A DNA stretch of 64,000 nt. Origin: Mycolicibacterium sp. P9-22 (GTDB taxonomy: Bacteria > Actinomycetota > Actinomycetes > Mycobacteriales > Mycobacteriaceae). Positions 37,419 through 46,078 of this stretch are shown one piece after another; the first letter of the stretch is position 1; the number at the start of each line of letters is the position of its first letter. A program made the translations under genes and the position numbers. The notes beneath the pieces are model-generated. The model was not told the origin of the DNA. It searched no databases and was given only the letters and a program-made list of their open reading frames with translations. The stretch is taken from assembly GCF_008329585.1 (NCBI RefSeq), contig NZ_NPKP01000002.1, positions 806,001 through 870,000 of the forward strand, in the 5' to 3' direction.

Positions 37419-38758
37419 TCGGGCTGGTCGTTATCTGTTGTGATCAAAGGCAATTCGCCACCGGAGACGGCGTCGACGGCCTGCGGATCGAGCTCGAACA
37501 GCTCACGCAGCGCTTCGGCGTAACTGTCACCACCGGGAGCGCCGGCCAGCTGCTTCACCCGCACAGTGGGGGCGTGCAGCAGCTTGTCGACGACGCGGCG
37601 CACCGTGCGGGCCACCTCGTCGCGGTGGGTGGAGTCCAGCCCGGGAAGCCGGTTGTCCAGCCGCAGCAATTCGGCCTCCACCACGTCGGCGGCCCGCTGA
37701 CGCAGCGCCGTCACGGTGGGGGTGACCTCGGCCATCCGCTGCCCGGCCAGGTAACTGGCAACCTCGGCGGCCACGATGGCCCGGGCGGCCTCGGCATCCG
37801 AGGCGGCGGCGCGGGCGGTGGGCTCGCGCTGGATGCGATCCATGTCGATGACGTGCACGCCGGGCAGACCGGCCACCGCGAGGTCGATATCGCGGGGCAT
37901 ACCCAGATCGCACATCACCAGCGGGCGGTCGCCGTCGCGCGCCGCCAGGCCGTGGTGCACATCGGCCAGCGACATCACCGGGCGGACGGCCCCGGTGCTG
38001 CTGACCACCACATCGGCGGTGGCCAGCACGGAGGAGATGTCGTCGAGGGTGTACGGGGTGGCGGGCACCCCGAGTTCGGAGATGTTCTCCGCGAGACGGC
38101 GGGCGCGCGGCAACGACCGGTTGACCACGTCGATGCGCTCCACCCCGGCCCGCACCAGGTGCTTGGCGGCCAGCGCGCCCATGGCGCCGGCCCCCACGAC
38201 CACGGCGCTGCGGCCGGCCAGGTTGCCGAGGCGCTTCTCGGCCATCTCCAGCGATACCGACACCACCGAGGCGCCTGCGGAGTCGATACCGGTCTCGGTG
38301 TGCACCCGCTTGCCGACCGACAACGCGCGCTGGGCCAGTTCGTGCAGGGTGCGCCCGACGGTGTGGTTGGACTCGGCGGCGGCGTAGGCGCGCCGGACCT
38401 GGCCGAGGACCTGCTGCTCGCCCATGACGACCGAATCCAGGCCGCTGGTGACGGCGAAGAGATGCTCGACGGCGGCTTCGGCGTAGCGGACGTAGGCGTA
38501 TTTGGTGAGTTCGTTGAGACCCATGCCGGAATGCTCGGAAAGCACCTGCCCGATCACCGAGAGGCCGCCGTGGAAGGCCTCGACCACGGCGTACACCTCG
38601 ACCCGGTTACAGGTCGACAGCACCATGGCCTCGGTGACCAGCGAGGACTGCAGCACCTCGTCGATGATCTTGGCCTGATCGGACTCGTCGGTGCTCAACT
38701 GCTCCAGTACGGACACCGGCGCACTGCGATGCGAAACCCCGAATAGCAGCACGCTCAC
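37415..38758 (-). CDS. hemA: Glutamyl-tRNA reductase HemA
   Basis: 447 residues. First committed step of C5 heme synthesis: reduces glutamyl-tRNA to glutamate-1-semialdehyde, used by HemL. Catalytic cysteine 50 in [12 protein letters not shown], the tRNA/active-site region [18 protein letters not shown], and NADPH loop [19 protein letters not shown] at 38758 has a GAGGTGAT ribosome site. The leader (38759-38875) carries two degenerate repeat units. Confidence 0.96.
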   Translation of the reverse strand: MSVLLFGVSHRSAPVSVLEQLSTDESDQAKIIDEVLQSSLVTEAMVLSTCNRVEVYAVVEAFHGGLSVIGQVLSEHSGMGLNELTKYAYVRYAEAAVEHLFAVTSGLDSVVMGEQQVLGQVRRAYAAAESNHTVGRTLHELAQRALSVGKRVHTETGIDSAGASVVSVSLEMAEKRLGNLAGRSAVVVGAGAMGALAAKHLVRAGVERIDVVNRSLPRARRLAENISELGVPATPYTLDDISSVLATADVVVSSTGAVRPVMSLADVHHGLAARDGDRPLVMCDLGMPRDIDLAVAGLPGVHVIDMDRIQREPTARAAASDAEAARAIVAAEVASYLAGQRMAEVTPTVTALRQRAADVVEAELLRLDNRLPGLDSTHRDEVARTVRRVVDKLLHAPTVRVKQLAGAPGGDSYAEALRELFELDPQAVDAVSGGELPLITTDNDQPE

Positions 38759-38875
38759 GGCATCATCACCTCAGGTTCTTCCCGTCGCTTCGCTCTACCC
38801 GGGAAAGGTTCTTTCAGTCACTTCGCGCTACCCAGGTACGGCTCCAAAGTAGCCGTTCACCAGCGCGCCACCAAA
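38759..38875 (-). repeat. hemA leader with two degenerate dispersed-repeat units
   Basis: Minus-strand units end in a shared AAGAACCT: one centred at 38781-38803 (core AGAGCGAAGCGACGGG), the other at 38816-38837 (AGCGCGAAGTGACTG). They lie between the glutaredoxin stop and the hemA ribosome site. No other gene is seen in this gap. Confidence 0.6.
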
Positions 38876-39127
38876 TTAACTGACATCGGCGCGCAACCGG
38901 GGTTCGTCGACCTCCCAGTAGCTGTGTTCGGCGCCGTCGAGCAGCACGACCGGCAGCCGATCACCGAATTCGGCACGCAGACCAGGCTCGCCCGCCGCAG
39001 CCGCCGCATCGACGTCGGTGGAGCTCAGCGCGAACCCCAGTTCGGCGGCCAGCTCGGCCAGCGTCGCGGCCGCTCGTTCGCACATGCTGCAGCCGGCTCG
39101 TGTGAGCAACACCACCTGATGGTCCAC
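38876..39127 (-). CDS. Glutaredoxin-like protein (Rv0508 type)
   Basis: 83 residues with the thioredoxin-fold active site LTRAGCSMCERA and the cis-proline strand RLPVVLLDG. A short glutaredoxin of the family that may serve mycothiol or other thiols. GTG at 39127, divergent from the HAD gene (38 bases between starts), upstream of hemA on the same strand. Confidence 0.82.
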   Translation of the reverse strand: MDHQVVLLTRAGCSMCERAAATLAELAAELGFALSSTDVDAAAAAGEPGLRAEFGDRLPVVLLDGAEHSYWEVDEPRLRADVS

Positions 39128-39153
39128 ACATCCAGTATCAACCCTGCGTGACT

Positions 39154-39159
39154 TAGGGT
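39154..39159 (+). promoter_or_regulatory. Predicted -10 box (TAGGGT), leaderless
   Basis: TAGGGT ends 6 bases before the GTG at 39166, predicting a leaderless mRNA for the HAD phosphatase. Confidence 0.5.
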
Positions 39160-39165
39160 TGAACG

Positions 39166-39966
39166 GTGTCCGAGACGCCCCCGCCGCCGCCGCCGGACCT
39201 GACCGCGGCCGCGTTCTTCGACGTCGACAACACGTTGGTGCACGGTTCGTCGCTGGTGCACTTCGCCCGCGGGCTGGCCGCCCGCAAGTACTTCACCTAT
39301 GGCGACATCCTCGGCATCGTCTATGCGCAGGCAAAGTTCCAGTTCACCGGCAAGGAGAACAGCGACGACGTCGCCGAGGGAAAGCAGAAGGCGCTGGCCT
39401 TCATCGAGGGCCGTTCCACCGCGGAGCTGGTCGAACTGGGCGAGGAGATCTACGACGAGATCATCGCCGACAAGATCTGGCCGGGCACCCGCGCGCTGGC
39501 CCAGATGCACCTCGACGCCGGGCAACAGGTGTGGCTGGTGACCGCCACCCCCTTCGAACTCGCGGACACCATCGCGCGCCGGCTGGGCCTGACCGGGGCG
39601 CTGGGCACCATCGCCGAATCGGTCGACGGGGTGTTCACCGGCCGGCTGGTCGGCGACATCCTGCACGGGGCGGGCAAGGCGCACGCGGTGCGGTCGCTGG
39701 CCATTCGAGAGGGCCTCAACCTGCGCCGTTGCACCGCGTACTCGGACAGCTTCAATGATGTGCCGATGCTGTCGCTGGTCGGCACGGCGGTGGCGATCAA
39801 CCCGGATGCCGCGCTGCGCGATGTCGCGCGCGAACGCGGCTGGGAGATCCGCGACTTCCGGACCGCCCGCAAGGCGGCCCGCATCGGCGTCCCGTCCGCA
39901 CTGGCCCTCGGCGCGGTGGGTGGCGCGCTGGCCGCGGTGGCCTCGCGCCGCGACGCGGGTCGTTGA
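39166..39966 (+). CDS. HAD-IB family phosphatase (SerB1-like)
   Basis: 266 residues. HAD motif [16 protein letters not shown], motif [11 protein letters not shown], and the motif III/IV region [17 protein letters not shown]-terminal hydrophobic stretch ([20 protein letters not shown]) could anchor it. Motif I has DVDNT instead of the DxDGT of true phosphoserine phosphatases, so serine-pathway function is uncertain. Followed by the dehydratase-like gene. Confidence 0.83.
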   Translation: MSETPPPPPPDLTAAAFFDVDNTLVHGSSLVHFARGLAARKYFTYGDILGIVYAQAKFQFTGKENSDDVAEGKQKALAFIEGRSTAELVELGEEIYDEIIADKIWPGTRALAQMHLDAGQQVWLVTATPFELADTIARRLGLTGALGTIAESVDGVFTGRLVGDILHGAGKAHAVRSLAIREGLNLRRCTAYSDSFNDVPMLSLVGTAVAINPDAALRDVARERGWEIRDFRTARKAARIGVPSALALGAVGGALAAVASRRDAGR

Positions 39967-39978
39967 CCTTCGCGCTGA

Positions 39979-39984
39979 TAGGCT
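39979..39984 (+). promoter_or_regulatory. Predicted -10 box (TAGGCT) before the dehydratase-like gene
   Basis: TAGGCT ends 8 bases before the ATG at 39993, allowing a separate, nearly leaderless transcript. Confidence 0.45.
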
Positions 39985-39992
39985 GACCCGCC

Positions 39993-40523
39993 ATGGGAAT
40001 CGCTGAAGAGATCGTCGGAACCCACTTCCGGTACCCCGACTATTTCGAGGTCGGACGGGAGAAGGTCCGCGAGTTCGCGAACGCCGTCCAGGATCAGCAC
40101 CCCGCGCACCACTCCGAAGCGGGCGCCGCCGAGCACGGACACGACGCCATCCTTGCGTCGTTGACGTTCATCGCGGTGGCGGGGCGACGGGTCCAGCTGG
40201 AGATCTTCAACCAGTTCGATGTGCCGGTCAACATGGAACGCGTCCTGCACCGCGACCAGAAGCTGGTCTTCCACCGCCCCATCAAGGTCGGCGACAAGCT
40301 GTGGTTCGACTCGTACCTGGATTCGGTCATCGAGTCGCACGGCGCCATCCTCACCGAGGTGCGCGGCGAGGTCACCGATGACGACGGCAACCCGGTGATG
40401 ACGACGGTCGTGACGATCCTCGGCGAGGCCGAGCACGAGGGCGAGGCCGACGAGGTCACCGCTCAGATCGCCGCGGCCCGCGATGCCGCGATCGCGAAGA
40501 TGGTAGCCGGGCAGAACGCCTGA
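39993..40523 (+). CDS. MaoC N-terminal / FAS1-type dehydratase domain protein (UPF0336, Rv0504c type)
   Basis: 176 residues, single hot-dog domain. [20 protein letters not shown] and [18 protein letters not shown] are typical of the HadA/HadC branch that supplies hydratase subunits to mycolic acid FAS-II. The catalytic D-x4-H pair of HadB-like partners is not evident, so it may be the non-catalytic partner type. Convergent with the DUF559 gene. Confidence 0.84.
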   Translation: MGIAEEIVGTHFRYPDYFEVGREKVREFANAVQDQHPAHHSEAGAAEHGHDAILASLTFIAVAGRRVQLEIFNQFDVPVNMERVLHRDQKLVFHRPIKVGDKLWFDSYLDSVIESHGAILTEVRGEVTDDDGNPVMTTVVTILGEAEHEGEADEVTAQIAAARDAAIAKMVAGQNA

Positions 40524-40531
40524 ATTCCGTA

Positions 40532-40558
40532 CCGAGACCGACGTTTTCGCGGTCTCGG
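40532..40558. terminator. Hairpin CCGAGACCG-N9-CGGTCTCGG between convergent genes
   Basis: Perfect 9-base stem with loop ACGTTTTCG, 8 bases after the dehydratase stop and 29 before the DUF559 stop. No U-tract, as is usual in mycobacteria. Probably a two-way terminator. Confidence 0.65.
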
Positions 40559-40586
40559 GGCCGTTCTGAGCACAAAATCGTCGGTT

Positions 40587-41432
40587 TCACGGCCGCCAGC
40601 CGCGTGACCGCAGAGCAGTCCTGGCCTCGGCGACAATCTCGGATGGCCGGTCCTCTTTGATCACGTGCTGTACGCGCCAACCGAGCCGTTGCAATACCCG
40701 CGCGACCCGAACGTCATTCACATAGTCGTTCCGGCTCGTGAGATGTTGTTGCCCGTCATACTCCGCACCCACCTTGAACTCTTTCCAACACATGTCGATA
40801 CGTCGGACGTGAGAACCGTCGTCGTCGTACACCACGACCTGGGTCGTCGGCCTGGGTAGCCCGGCATCGATGAACAGCAGCCGCAGCCAGGTCTCTTTCG
40901 GCGATTCCGCGCCGCCGTCCACCAGCGGTAGCGCTGTGCGCAGCCGTTTCAATCCGCGAGCCCGCGGATGGCGCTCGGCAAGCATCAGTACCTCCTCGGC
41001 GGAAAATCTCCGCGCTCGCCGAAGCGCGTCGAGTCGGGCCACGGCCTGATCACGCGGGTGACACCTCGCCAGGTCGAACGCTGTTCGCACCGCATTGGTG
41101 ACCCGGATGCCCGCAATGGTCGTGATCTCGTCCGGATACAAGCTGTCGTTGCGAACGATCAGACCAGGCTGAGTCCGCCGCCCACCCATGACGACCTCGA
41201 TCGGCTGATCGGCTTCGACCCACCTCGCACCGTGCAGCGCCGATGCCGCGACACCGGCGATCACCGCCTCAGGTGCTGCCAATCCGAGTCCGACGATGCG
41301 ATCCCGCAGCGAGACCTGATGCTCGGCCGGCACGTATATGCCGCGGTAGATGGGCCGATACCAGCGGCGGAGGGCGAAGGGGGTCAGCTCGCCGGAGGCG
41401 ACCGCTTCGGAGCCGACGAACGGAACACGCAT
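40587..41432 (-). CDS. AbiEi-like N-terminus plus DUF559 nuclease-like protein
   Basis: 281 residues. The N-terminal part (LRRWYRPIYRGIYVPAEH, AVIAGVAASALHGARW) resembles AbiEi-type winged-helix proteins. The C-terminal part (ESPKETWLRLLFIDAGLP, VGAEYDGQQHLTSRNDY) looks like the Vsr/DUF559 PD-(D/E)XK nuclease core, with E, D and Q/H in place. Such proteins are numerous in mycobacteria and their function is unknown. It is flanked by hairpins at 40532 and 41479. Confidence 0.78.
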   Translation of the reverse strand: MRVPFVGSEAVASGELTPFALRRWYRPIYRGIYVPAEHQVSLRDRIVGLGLAAPEAVIAGVAASALHGARWVEADQPIEVVMGGRRTQPGLIVRNDSLYPDEITTIAGIRVTNAVRTAFDLARCHPRDQAVARLDALRRARRFSAEEVLMLAERHPRARGLKRLRTALPLVDGGAESPKETWLRLLFIDAGLPRPTTQVVVYDDDGSHVRRIDMCWKEFKVGAEYDGQQHLTSRNDYVNDVRVARVLQRLGWRVQHVIKEDRPSEIVAEARTALRSRGWRP

Positions 41433-41478
41433 ACCTGTTCAGACGCAGCGGACGCCCGATCGGCTCCATCAGGTCACG

Positions 41479-41531
41479 AGATCGACGCTTTCGCGCTCAC
41501 AGAGCGTCCGAAACCGCAGGATCGTCGATCT
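41479..41531. terminator. Large nested inverted repeat between acyltransferase and DUF559 genes
   Basis: Outer arms AGATCGACG (41479-41487) and CGTCGATCT (41523-41531); inner arms TTTCGCGCTC (41489-41498) against GAGCG-TC-CGAAA (41502-41513) around ACA. Lies 14 bases after the acyltransferase stop on the minus strand, so likely its terminator. It shares the string GACG-N-TTTCGCG with the hairpin at 40532. Confidence 0.6.
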
Positions 41532-41545
41532 ACAAAGGAGGCGAG

Positions 41546-42619
41546 TCAGCCCAGGAACATGTTCCGGCGGTTGGCCAGCAGCTGGTAGAGCGTGTGCTGG
41601 ATGGTCTCGCGCACCTGGTCGGTCAGTTCGAACGTCACCATCGGGTCATCGGCGGCGGTGTCGTCATAGCCCTCGGTGGAGATCGGCTCGCCGAACTTGA
41701 TGTGCCACTTGGACGGCAGCGGCACCAGCCCGAGCGGCCCGGCCAGCGGGAACAGCGGGGTCACCGGAAAGTACGGCAATCCCAGCACCCGGGCCAGCAG
41801 CTTGATATCGCCGATCTTCGGATAGATCTCCTCGGACCCCACTATCGAGCACGGCACGATCGGCGCCTTCGCCCGCAGCGCCGCCGAGACGAATCCGCCG
41901 CGGCCGAACCGCTGCAGTTTGTAGCGGTCCTTGAACGGCTTGCCCAGACCCTTGAATCCCTCGGGGAACACGGCGGTGAGCTCACCGGCGGCCAGCAGGC
42001 GGTGCGCATCCGAGGTGCAGGCCACGGTGTGCCCGGCCTTTCGGGCGGCCTGCCCCACGACGGGCAGGTCGAACACCAGGTCCGCGGCCAGCATGCGCAG
42101 CACGCGGTTGCGGGGATGGTGATCGTGCACGGCGACCGAGGCCATCAGCCCGTCGAACGGCAGCACGCCGGCGTGATTGGCCACCACCAGCGCGGCCCCG
42201 TCGAGCGGGAGGTTCTCGATACCGCTGACCTCGACCCGGAACCAGGACTTGAAGAGCCCACGCAGCATCGGCAACACCACGGCGTCGTTGAGGTGTGCGT
42301 CGAAGCCGAACTCGTCGACCGTGTAGTCACCGGTCATCCGCTTGGTGACGAACTCGGCGATACCGGAGATGGCCCTGGCAAGTTCGTTGGGGGTGTCGTC
42401 GACCGTCGCACTGCCGGCGCCTGCCGCACCGTGGCGATGCTGATCGATCTCGCGGACGACGGCGGCCATCTGTTCCGCTGAGGCCCGACCATCGGGATCG
42501 GTCAGCAGCGACGGATGCCTGCGCGCGCTGTCGGCCCGCTGCGATGCCCGGCGCTGCGCCGCGGAGCGACCCGAATTCGAGTGCAGCGGAATCACTTTCG
42601 CTCTGGGTTCACCCGCCAC
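41546..42619 (-). CDS. PlsC-like lysophospholipid acyltransferase (Rv0502 type)
   Basis: 357 residues. Acyltransferase motifs VVANHAGVLPFDGLM (catalytic His-Asp), VFPEGFKGLGKPF and PIVPCSIVGSEEIYP. The N-terminal 90 residues are basic and poorly ordered. It acylates a lipid acceptor, probably in phospholipid or PIM metabolism. Directly downstream of the epimerase-like gene (35-base gap). Confidence 0.86.
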   Translation of the reverse strand: MAGEPRAKVIPLHSNSGRSAAQRRASQRADSARRHPSLLTDPDGRASAEQMAAVVREIDQHRHGAAGAGSATVDDTPNELARAISGIAEFVTKRMTGDYTVDEFGFDAHLNDAVVLPMLRGLFKSWFRVEVSGIENLPLDGAALVVANHAGVLPFDGLMASVAVHDHHPRNRVLRMLAADLVFDLPVVGQAARKAGHTVACTSDAHRLLAAGELTAVFPEGFKGLGKPFKDRYKLQRFGRGGFVSAALRAKAPIVPCSIVGSEEIYPKIGDIKLLARVLGLPYFPVTPLFPLAGPLGLVPLPSKWHIKFGEPISTEGYDDTAADDPMVTFELTDQVRETIQHTLYQLLANRRNMFLG

Positions 42620-42654
42620 GCGTCACCTTCTCCCCCGGCCCGATCACAAGTCAA

Positions 42655-43710
42655 CTAGCCGCCGACGCGTTGCGCCAGCGTCACAGCACGACTCTCCACT
42701 GAGCGTACCCATTTCGGGTCGATGATCGGAGTCAGACCACGTCCCCGCACGTAATCGTCAAAAGCCTCCGCCGTCGTCCACTTAGGGTTATACCCTAAGT
42801 CGTTACGCATGCGCGCGGTGTCCATCACCCGGCCGTAGCTCAGATAATTCAGCTGCTCACGATCGAGTTCGGTGTAACTCGTTGCGCGCCTCAGGGAATC
42901 GACGGCGGCCAGCGCCGAACGCGGCACCGGCAGCGCCACCCGCCCGGACCGGCGGATCGCCTGGCTCATCATGATGATCCCGGAGGCCCCGATGTTGAAG
43001 GTGCCCGCGCGGCCGGCGACCGTGGCACGCTCCAGTGCGCCCAGTGCGTCCTGTTCGTGCAGCAATTGCAGCCGAGCATCGCGCCCGAGCACCGATGGCA
43101 CCACCGGTCCGGCCAGATACCGGGACAGCGCGGTGTCCATTGCCGGCCCGATCATGTTCGCCAGTCGCAGGATCGTCACCGCGATGTCCGGACGCCGGCG
43201 GGCCATGCCGCGGACGTACCCCTCGATATCGATGCTGTCGCGGGCGAAACCGTCCGCGGGCGGCCGGCGCGCGCCGCCGTCCTCGGTGAACATCACCGGG
43301 TCACGGGAACTCGCCCCGTACACCTCGGAGGTGGACTTGAGGATGACCCGGCGCACCGACGGCGCCTTCTGACACGCCGCGAACAGCTGGATCGCGCCCA
43401 TGACGTTGAGCTCTTTGAGGGTCGCCCGCCCGCCGGCCCGCGGTGCGTACGACGCCGCCGCGGCATGCACGACGGTGTCGACGTCACCGTTGCGGATGAC
43501 CTTGGCGATGAAGGGGTTGCGGATGTCGGCGCGCACGAATTCCGCGCGCCCCATCCTGCGTAAGAGATCCTTGCTCGGCGCGATGGCGTCGACCGCGATG
43601 ACGCGGTCGATCGCCGGGTTCTGCGCGAGCCGAGCGGTCAGGTAGCCACCGAGGAACCGGCAGGCACCGGTGACCAACACCACTTTCGGATCGGTCGCCT
43701 GCTCGTCCAT
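42655..43710 (-). CDS. NAD-dependent epimerase/dehydratase (GalE2-like, Rv0501 type)
   Basis: 351 residues, extended SDR. Rossmann loop VLVTGACRFLGGYLTARL and KSTSEVYGASSRDPV in the active-site area; the usual YxxxK is not clear, so catalysis as an epimerase is unproven. Forms a two-gene unit with the acyltransferase. bS22 lies just upstream on the same strand. Confidence 0.82.
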   Translation of the reverse strand: MDEQATDPKVVLVTGACRFLGGYLTARLAQNPAIDRVIAVDAIAPSKDLLRRMGRAEFVRADIRNPFIAKVIRNGDVDTVVHAAAASYAPRAGGRATLKELNVMGAIQLFAACQKAPSVRRVILKSTSEVYGASSRDPVMFTEDGGARRPPADGFARDSIDIEGYVRGMARRRPDIAVTILRLANMIGPAMDTALSRYLAGPVVPSVLGRDARLQLLHEQDALGALERATVAGRAGTFNIGASGIIMMSQAIRRSGRVALPVPRSALAAVDSLRRATSYTELDREQLNYLSYGRVMDTARMRNDLGYNPKWTTAEAFDDYVRGRGLTPIIDPKWVRSVESRAVTLAQRVGG

Positions 43711-43739
43711 CGGACCAGCCTATCGGCTGAAGCGCAAAG

Positions 43740-43841
43740 CTACTTACCGAGTTTTCTGCGCTGAACCCGAGTGCGACGAAGCAGCTTCCGGTGCTTCTTC
43801 TTGGACATGCGCTTGCGCCGCTTCTTGATAACTGAACCCAT
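43740..43841 (-). CDS. 30S ribosomal protein bS22
   Basis: 33 residues, nearly half Lys/Arg: [20 protein letters not shown], then [13 protein letters not shown]. This exactly fits the tiny actinobacterial ribosomal protein seen in mycobacterial ribosome structures (Rv0500B). A GGAG ribosome site is 5 bases before the ATG. Base composition is lower in GC because of AAG codons. Confidence 0.93.
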
Positions 43842-43917
43842 GAACTCCGCTACCTACCAATGAGTGAACTGACCGCGTCACCTTACCTGGGTGGCCCGGT
43901 CATTCGGAAAACGCGTG

Positions 43918-44148
43918 CTATCCGGCGTCGAAGTACGACGTTTCGAGCAGATCGTGAACCGCCTTGGCGTGCACCCGGAACGACCGACCGACGCGCACCG
44001 CCGGAAGCTCGCCGTTGTGCACCAGCCGGTAGACGGTCATCTTGCTCACCCGCATCAGGCTTGCCACTTCCGCGACGGTGAGAAATTGAGCCTTCGGCTG
44101 GCCGTCGCCGGCGGAATCCCGCGCCGATGGCCCGTTCAATGACGTCAT
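43918..44148 (-). CDS. Excisionase-family small DNA-binding protein (Rv0500A type)
   Basis: 76 residues. MerR/Xis-like helix-turn-helix: FLTVAEVASLMRVSKMTVYRLVHNGELPAVRVG. Conserved in mycobacteria between proC and bS22; not part of any phage here. ATG at 44148 is chosen as the start of the conserved part; longer in-frame starts lack plausible coding. Role unknown. Confidence 0.83.
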   Translation of the reverse strand: MTSLNGPSARDSAGDGQPKAQFLTVAEVASLMRVSKMTVYRLVHNGELPAVRVGRSFRVHAKAVHDLLETSYFDAG

Positions 44149-44285
44149 CGCAACCCAATCCATAAGGCACGGCCGTTCCAGCGGCTTCCCCACCGCTGGC
44201 ACGTACGCGTGCATACACGAGGAGAATAGCGTGGCCACTGGGGTTATTGCGACGGGTGTGGGCTAATCCGTCCGAAATTGGTGAA

Positions 44286-45137
44286 CTACTCGGATGTAAT
44301 TCCGAGCTGCTCAGAGCGCCTTTTTGCGGCCGCGATGGCATCGGAGACGGCGCTGCGCAGGCCACCGCGCTCGAGTTCCCGCAGACCAGCCGCGGTGGTG
44401 CCGCCCGGAGACGTCACGACGGCCCGCAGCGCGGTCGCCGAGGTGTCCATGACACCGGCCGGTGCGCTGTCGCGGCGATCCAGCAGCATGGCCGCAGATC
44501 CGGCCATGGTGTGCACCACGAGTTCGGTGGCGACCTCCCGGCTCAGCCCGGCGTCCACACCGGCGTCGACCAGCGCCTCGACCATCAGGAAGAAGTAGGC
44601 GGGACCCGAGCCCGATACCGCGGTCACCGCGTCCAGCTGCGATTCGGCCACCGTCAGCACATCGCCGACGGTGTCGAAGATGTCCGAGACCTCCTTGAGC
44701 TGCTCGGGCGTCGCGAAGCGGCCGGCGGCCACCGCGCTGACACCGCCACCGACCACCATCGGGGCGTTCGGCATCACCCGGATCACCGGGGTGCCCGCGG
44801 GCAGTTTGGCCTCGAAGAACGCCGTGTTCACACCCGCTGCGACGCTGACGAAGACCTGCTCCTCGCTCTGGCCCTCGGCGCGGGCGACGGTTTCGGCGAT
44901 CTGTCCGGTCACCGACTCCACATCGGCCGGTTTGACGGCGATGATGATGTAGGTGGCGCTGTCAGCGGCGTCGGCCACCGACGTCACCCGCACCGAATAG
45001 GTGTCCGCCAGCTGCTTGGCGCGGTCGGGATGCTTCTCGGCGACGACCAGGTCCTTGACCTGACGGCCCGCCCTCAACAGCCCCGAGAGCAGCGCTTCGC
45101 CGATACTTCCTCCGCCGATGATCGCAATTCTTGCCAC
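44286..45137 (-). CDS. proC: Pyrroline-5-carboxylate reductase ProC
   Basis: 283 residues. NADPH loop RIAIIGGGSIGEALLSGLL, IIAVKPADV, VIRVMPNAPMVVGGG and the proline-site signature VTAVSGSGPAYFFLMVEAL. Last step of proline synthesis. GTG at 45137; the longer frame upstream is rejected because the Rossmann strand starts here. Confidence 0.95.
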   Translation of the reverse strand: MARIAIIGGGSIGEALLSGLLRAGRQVKDLVVAEKHPDRAKQLADTYSVRVTSVADAADSATYIIIAVKPADVESVTGQIAETVARAEGQSEEQVFVSVAAGVNTAFFEAKLPAGTPVIRVMPNAPMVVGGGVSAVAAGRFATPEQLKEVSDIFDTVGDVLTVAESQLDAVTAVSGSGPAYFFLMVEALVDAGVDAGLSREVATELVVHTMAGSAAMLLDRRDSAPAGVMDTSATALRAVVTSPGGTTAAGLRELERGGLRSAVSDAIAAAKRRSEQLGITSE

Positions 45138-45163
45138 CGGTGCAGTTTCCCACGCCCCGCGCC

Positions 45164-45184
45164 GGGGCGAGTGAAGCGACGGGG
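45164..45184. repeat. Dispersed repeat, reverse orientation, between proC and the thioesterase
   Basis: GGGGCGAGTGAAGCGACGGG plus G is the reverse complement of the core CCCGTCGCTTCGCTCGCCCC with one change. It occupies most of the 59-base gap. Confidence 0.6.
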
Positions 45185-45196
45185 AAAGTCCGCGAT

Positions 45197-46078
45197 CTAC
45201 GACGATGGCACCAGCGCGAGCTGACGGGTCTGCACCACGATGCGGCCCGCCGAGTCCACCACCACGTGGTCCTCGTCGAACCACTCCTGGCCGATCAGGG
45301 TCGTCGTGCACAGCACCCGCAGCCAGCCGTCGGCCGGACGGGCCCTCAGGAAGCCCGTCAGCTGCACGGTGGGCGCCCAACCGAACCGGTTGACCCCGAA
45401 GGTCACCGGGGCCGACACGTCGCCACACAGCAGGGCGAAAAGCACATCGGGAGCTTCGCCGCGCGGCCGTACCCAGTATTCGATGACCGGCGGTCCGCCA
45501 TCCGAGCGCGGTGCCATGGTCGTCAGCGACGGCCGGATATCGCAGCCGTGGGCCAGATGCACGATGTCGGCCATCCGGTGTCCGGGACCGATGGGCTCCA
45601 GCCCGGGCGGTGGCTCGGGCGTCATCAGCGGCACGACGGGGTTGGTCGACAGCAGCGGCGGCGCGTCGTGCTCGGGGACGCCGAGGGTGATCGCGGCCCG
45701 TACCGCCACCCGGTCACCCTGCATGAGTTCGACGTCGACCAGGCTGATCCGGCGACCGAGTTTGCGCACTGTGGTGACGACCCGCAGCGCACCCGGATCC
45801 GGTGCCCACAGGAAGTTCCCGGACACCGCGATGGGCTCCACCGAGTCGTTCCCCCGGTCGCTGCGCTCCTGCCCGCCGGTGTCGATCCCCCGGTCGCTGC
45901 GCTCCTGCCCGCCGGTGTCCTGCTGATCCAGTTCGGTGCGCGCCGCGTTCGCGCACAGCGCCAGCATGGCCCCGCCGTGAACTTTGGGCCCGATGGTCCA
46001 GTGCTCGTCGAGCACTCCCTCGTACACACCGCCACCGGCAGCATGCAGCCGCATGGCATCGCTGAACAGCACGCTCAT
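45197..46078 (-). CDS. Thioesterase-superfamily protein with inserted tandem repeat (Rv0499 type)
   Basis: 293 residues, double hot-dog (TesB-like): WTIGPKVHGGAMLALCANAA in the first half, FGVNRFGWAPTVQLTGFLRA in the second. Between ARTELDQQ and SVEPIAV lie two 12-residue units DTGGQERSDRGI/N encoded by a 36-base tandem repeat, apparently an insertion in a loop. ATG at 46078 overlaps the next gene by 4 bases. Substrate unknown. Confidence 0.82.
   Translation of the reverse strand: MSVLFSDAMRLHAAGGGVYEGVLDEHWTIGPKVHGGAMLALCANAARTELDQQDTGGQERSDRGIDTGGQERSDRGNDSVEPIAVSGNFLWAPDPGALRVVTTVRKLGRRISLVDVELMQGDRVAVRAAITLGVPEHDAPPLLSTNPVVPLMTPEPPPGLEPIGPGHRMADIVHLAHGCDIRPSLTTMAPRSDGGPPVIEYWVRPRGEAPDVLFALLCGDVSAPVTFGVNRFGWAPTVQLTGFLRARPADGWLRVLCTTTLIGQEWFDEDHVVVDSAGRIVVQTRQLALVPSS
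45850..45919. repeat. 36-base tandem repeat inside the thioesterase gene
   Basis: Two units at 45850-45883 and 45886-45919, identical over 34 bases (TCCCCCGGTCGCTGCGCTCC then TGCCCGCCGGTGTC). Core GTCGCTGCGCTC is the dispersed-repeat core; reading frame is kept because the period is 36. Confidence 0.85.

Noticed and set aside
43918..44148. Prophage excisionase marking an integrated element
   Set aside because: No integrase, attachment repeats or phage genes are near; this small HTH gene is a fixed neighbour of proC in mycobacteria.
45850..45919. CRISPR-like array
   Set aside because: Only two units separated by 2 bases with no spacer, inside a coding gene and in frame. It is a tandem repeat.
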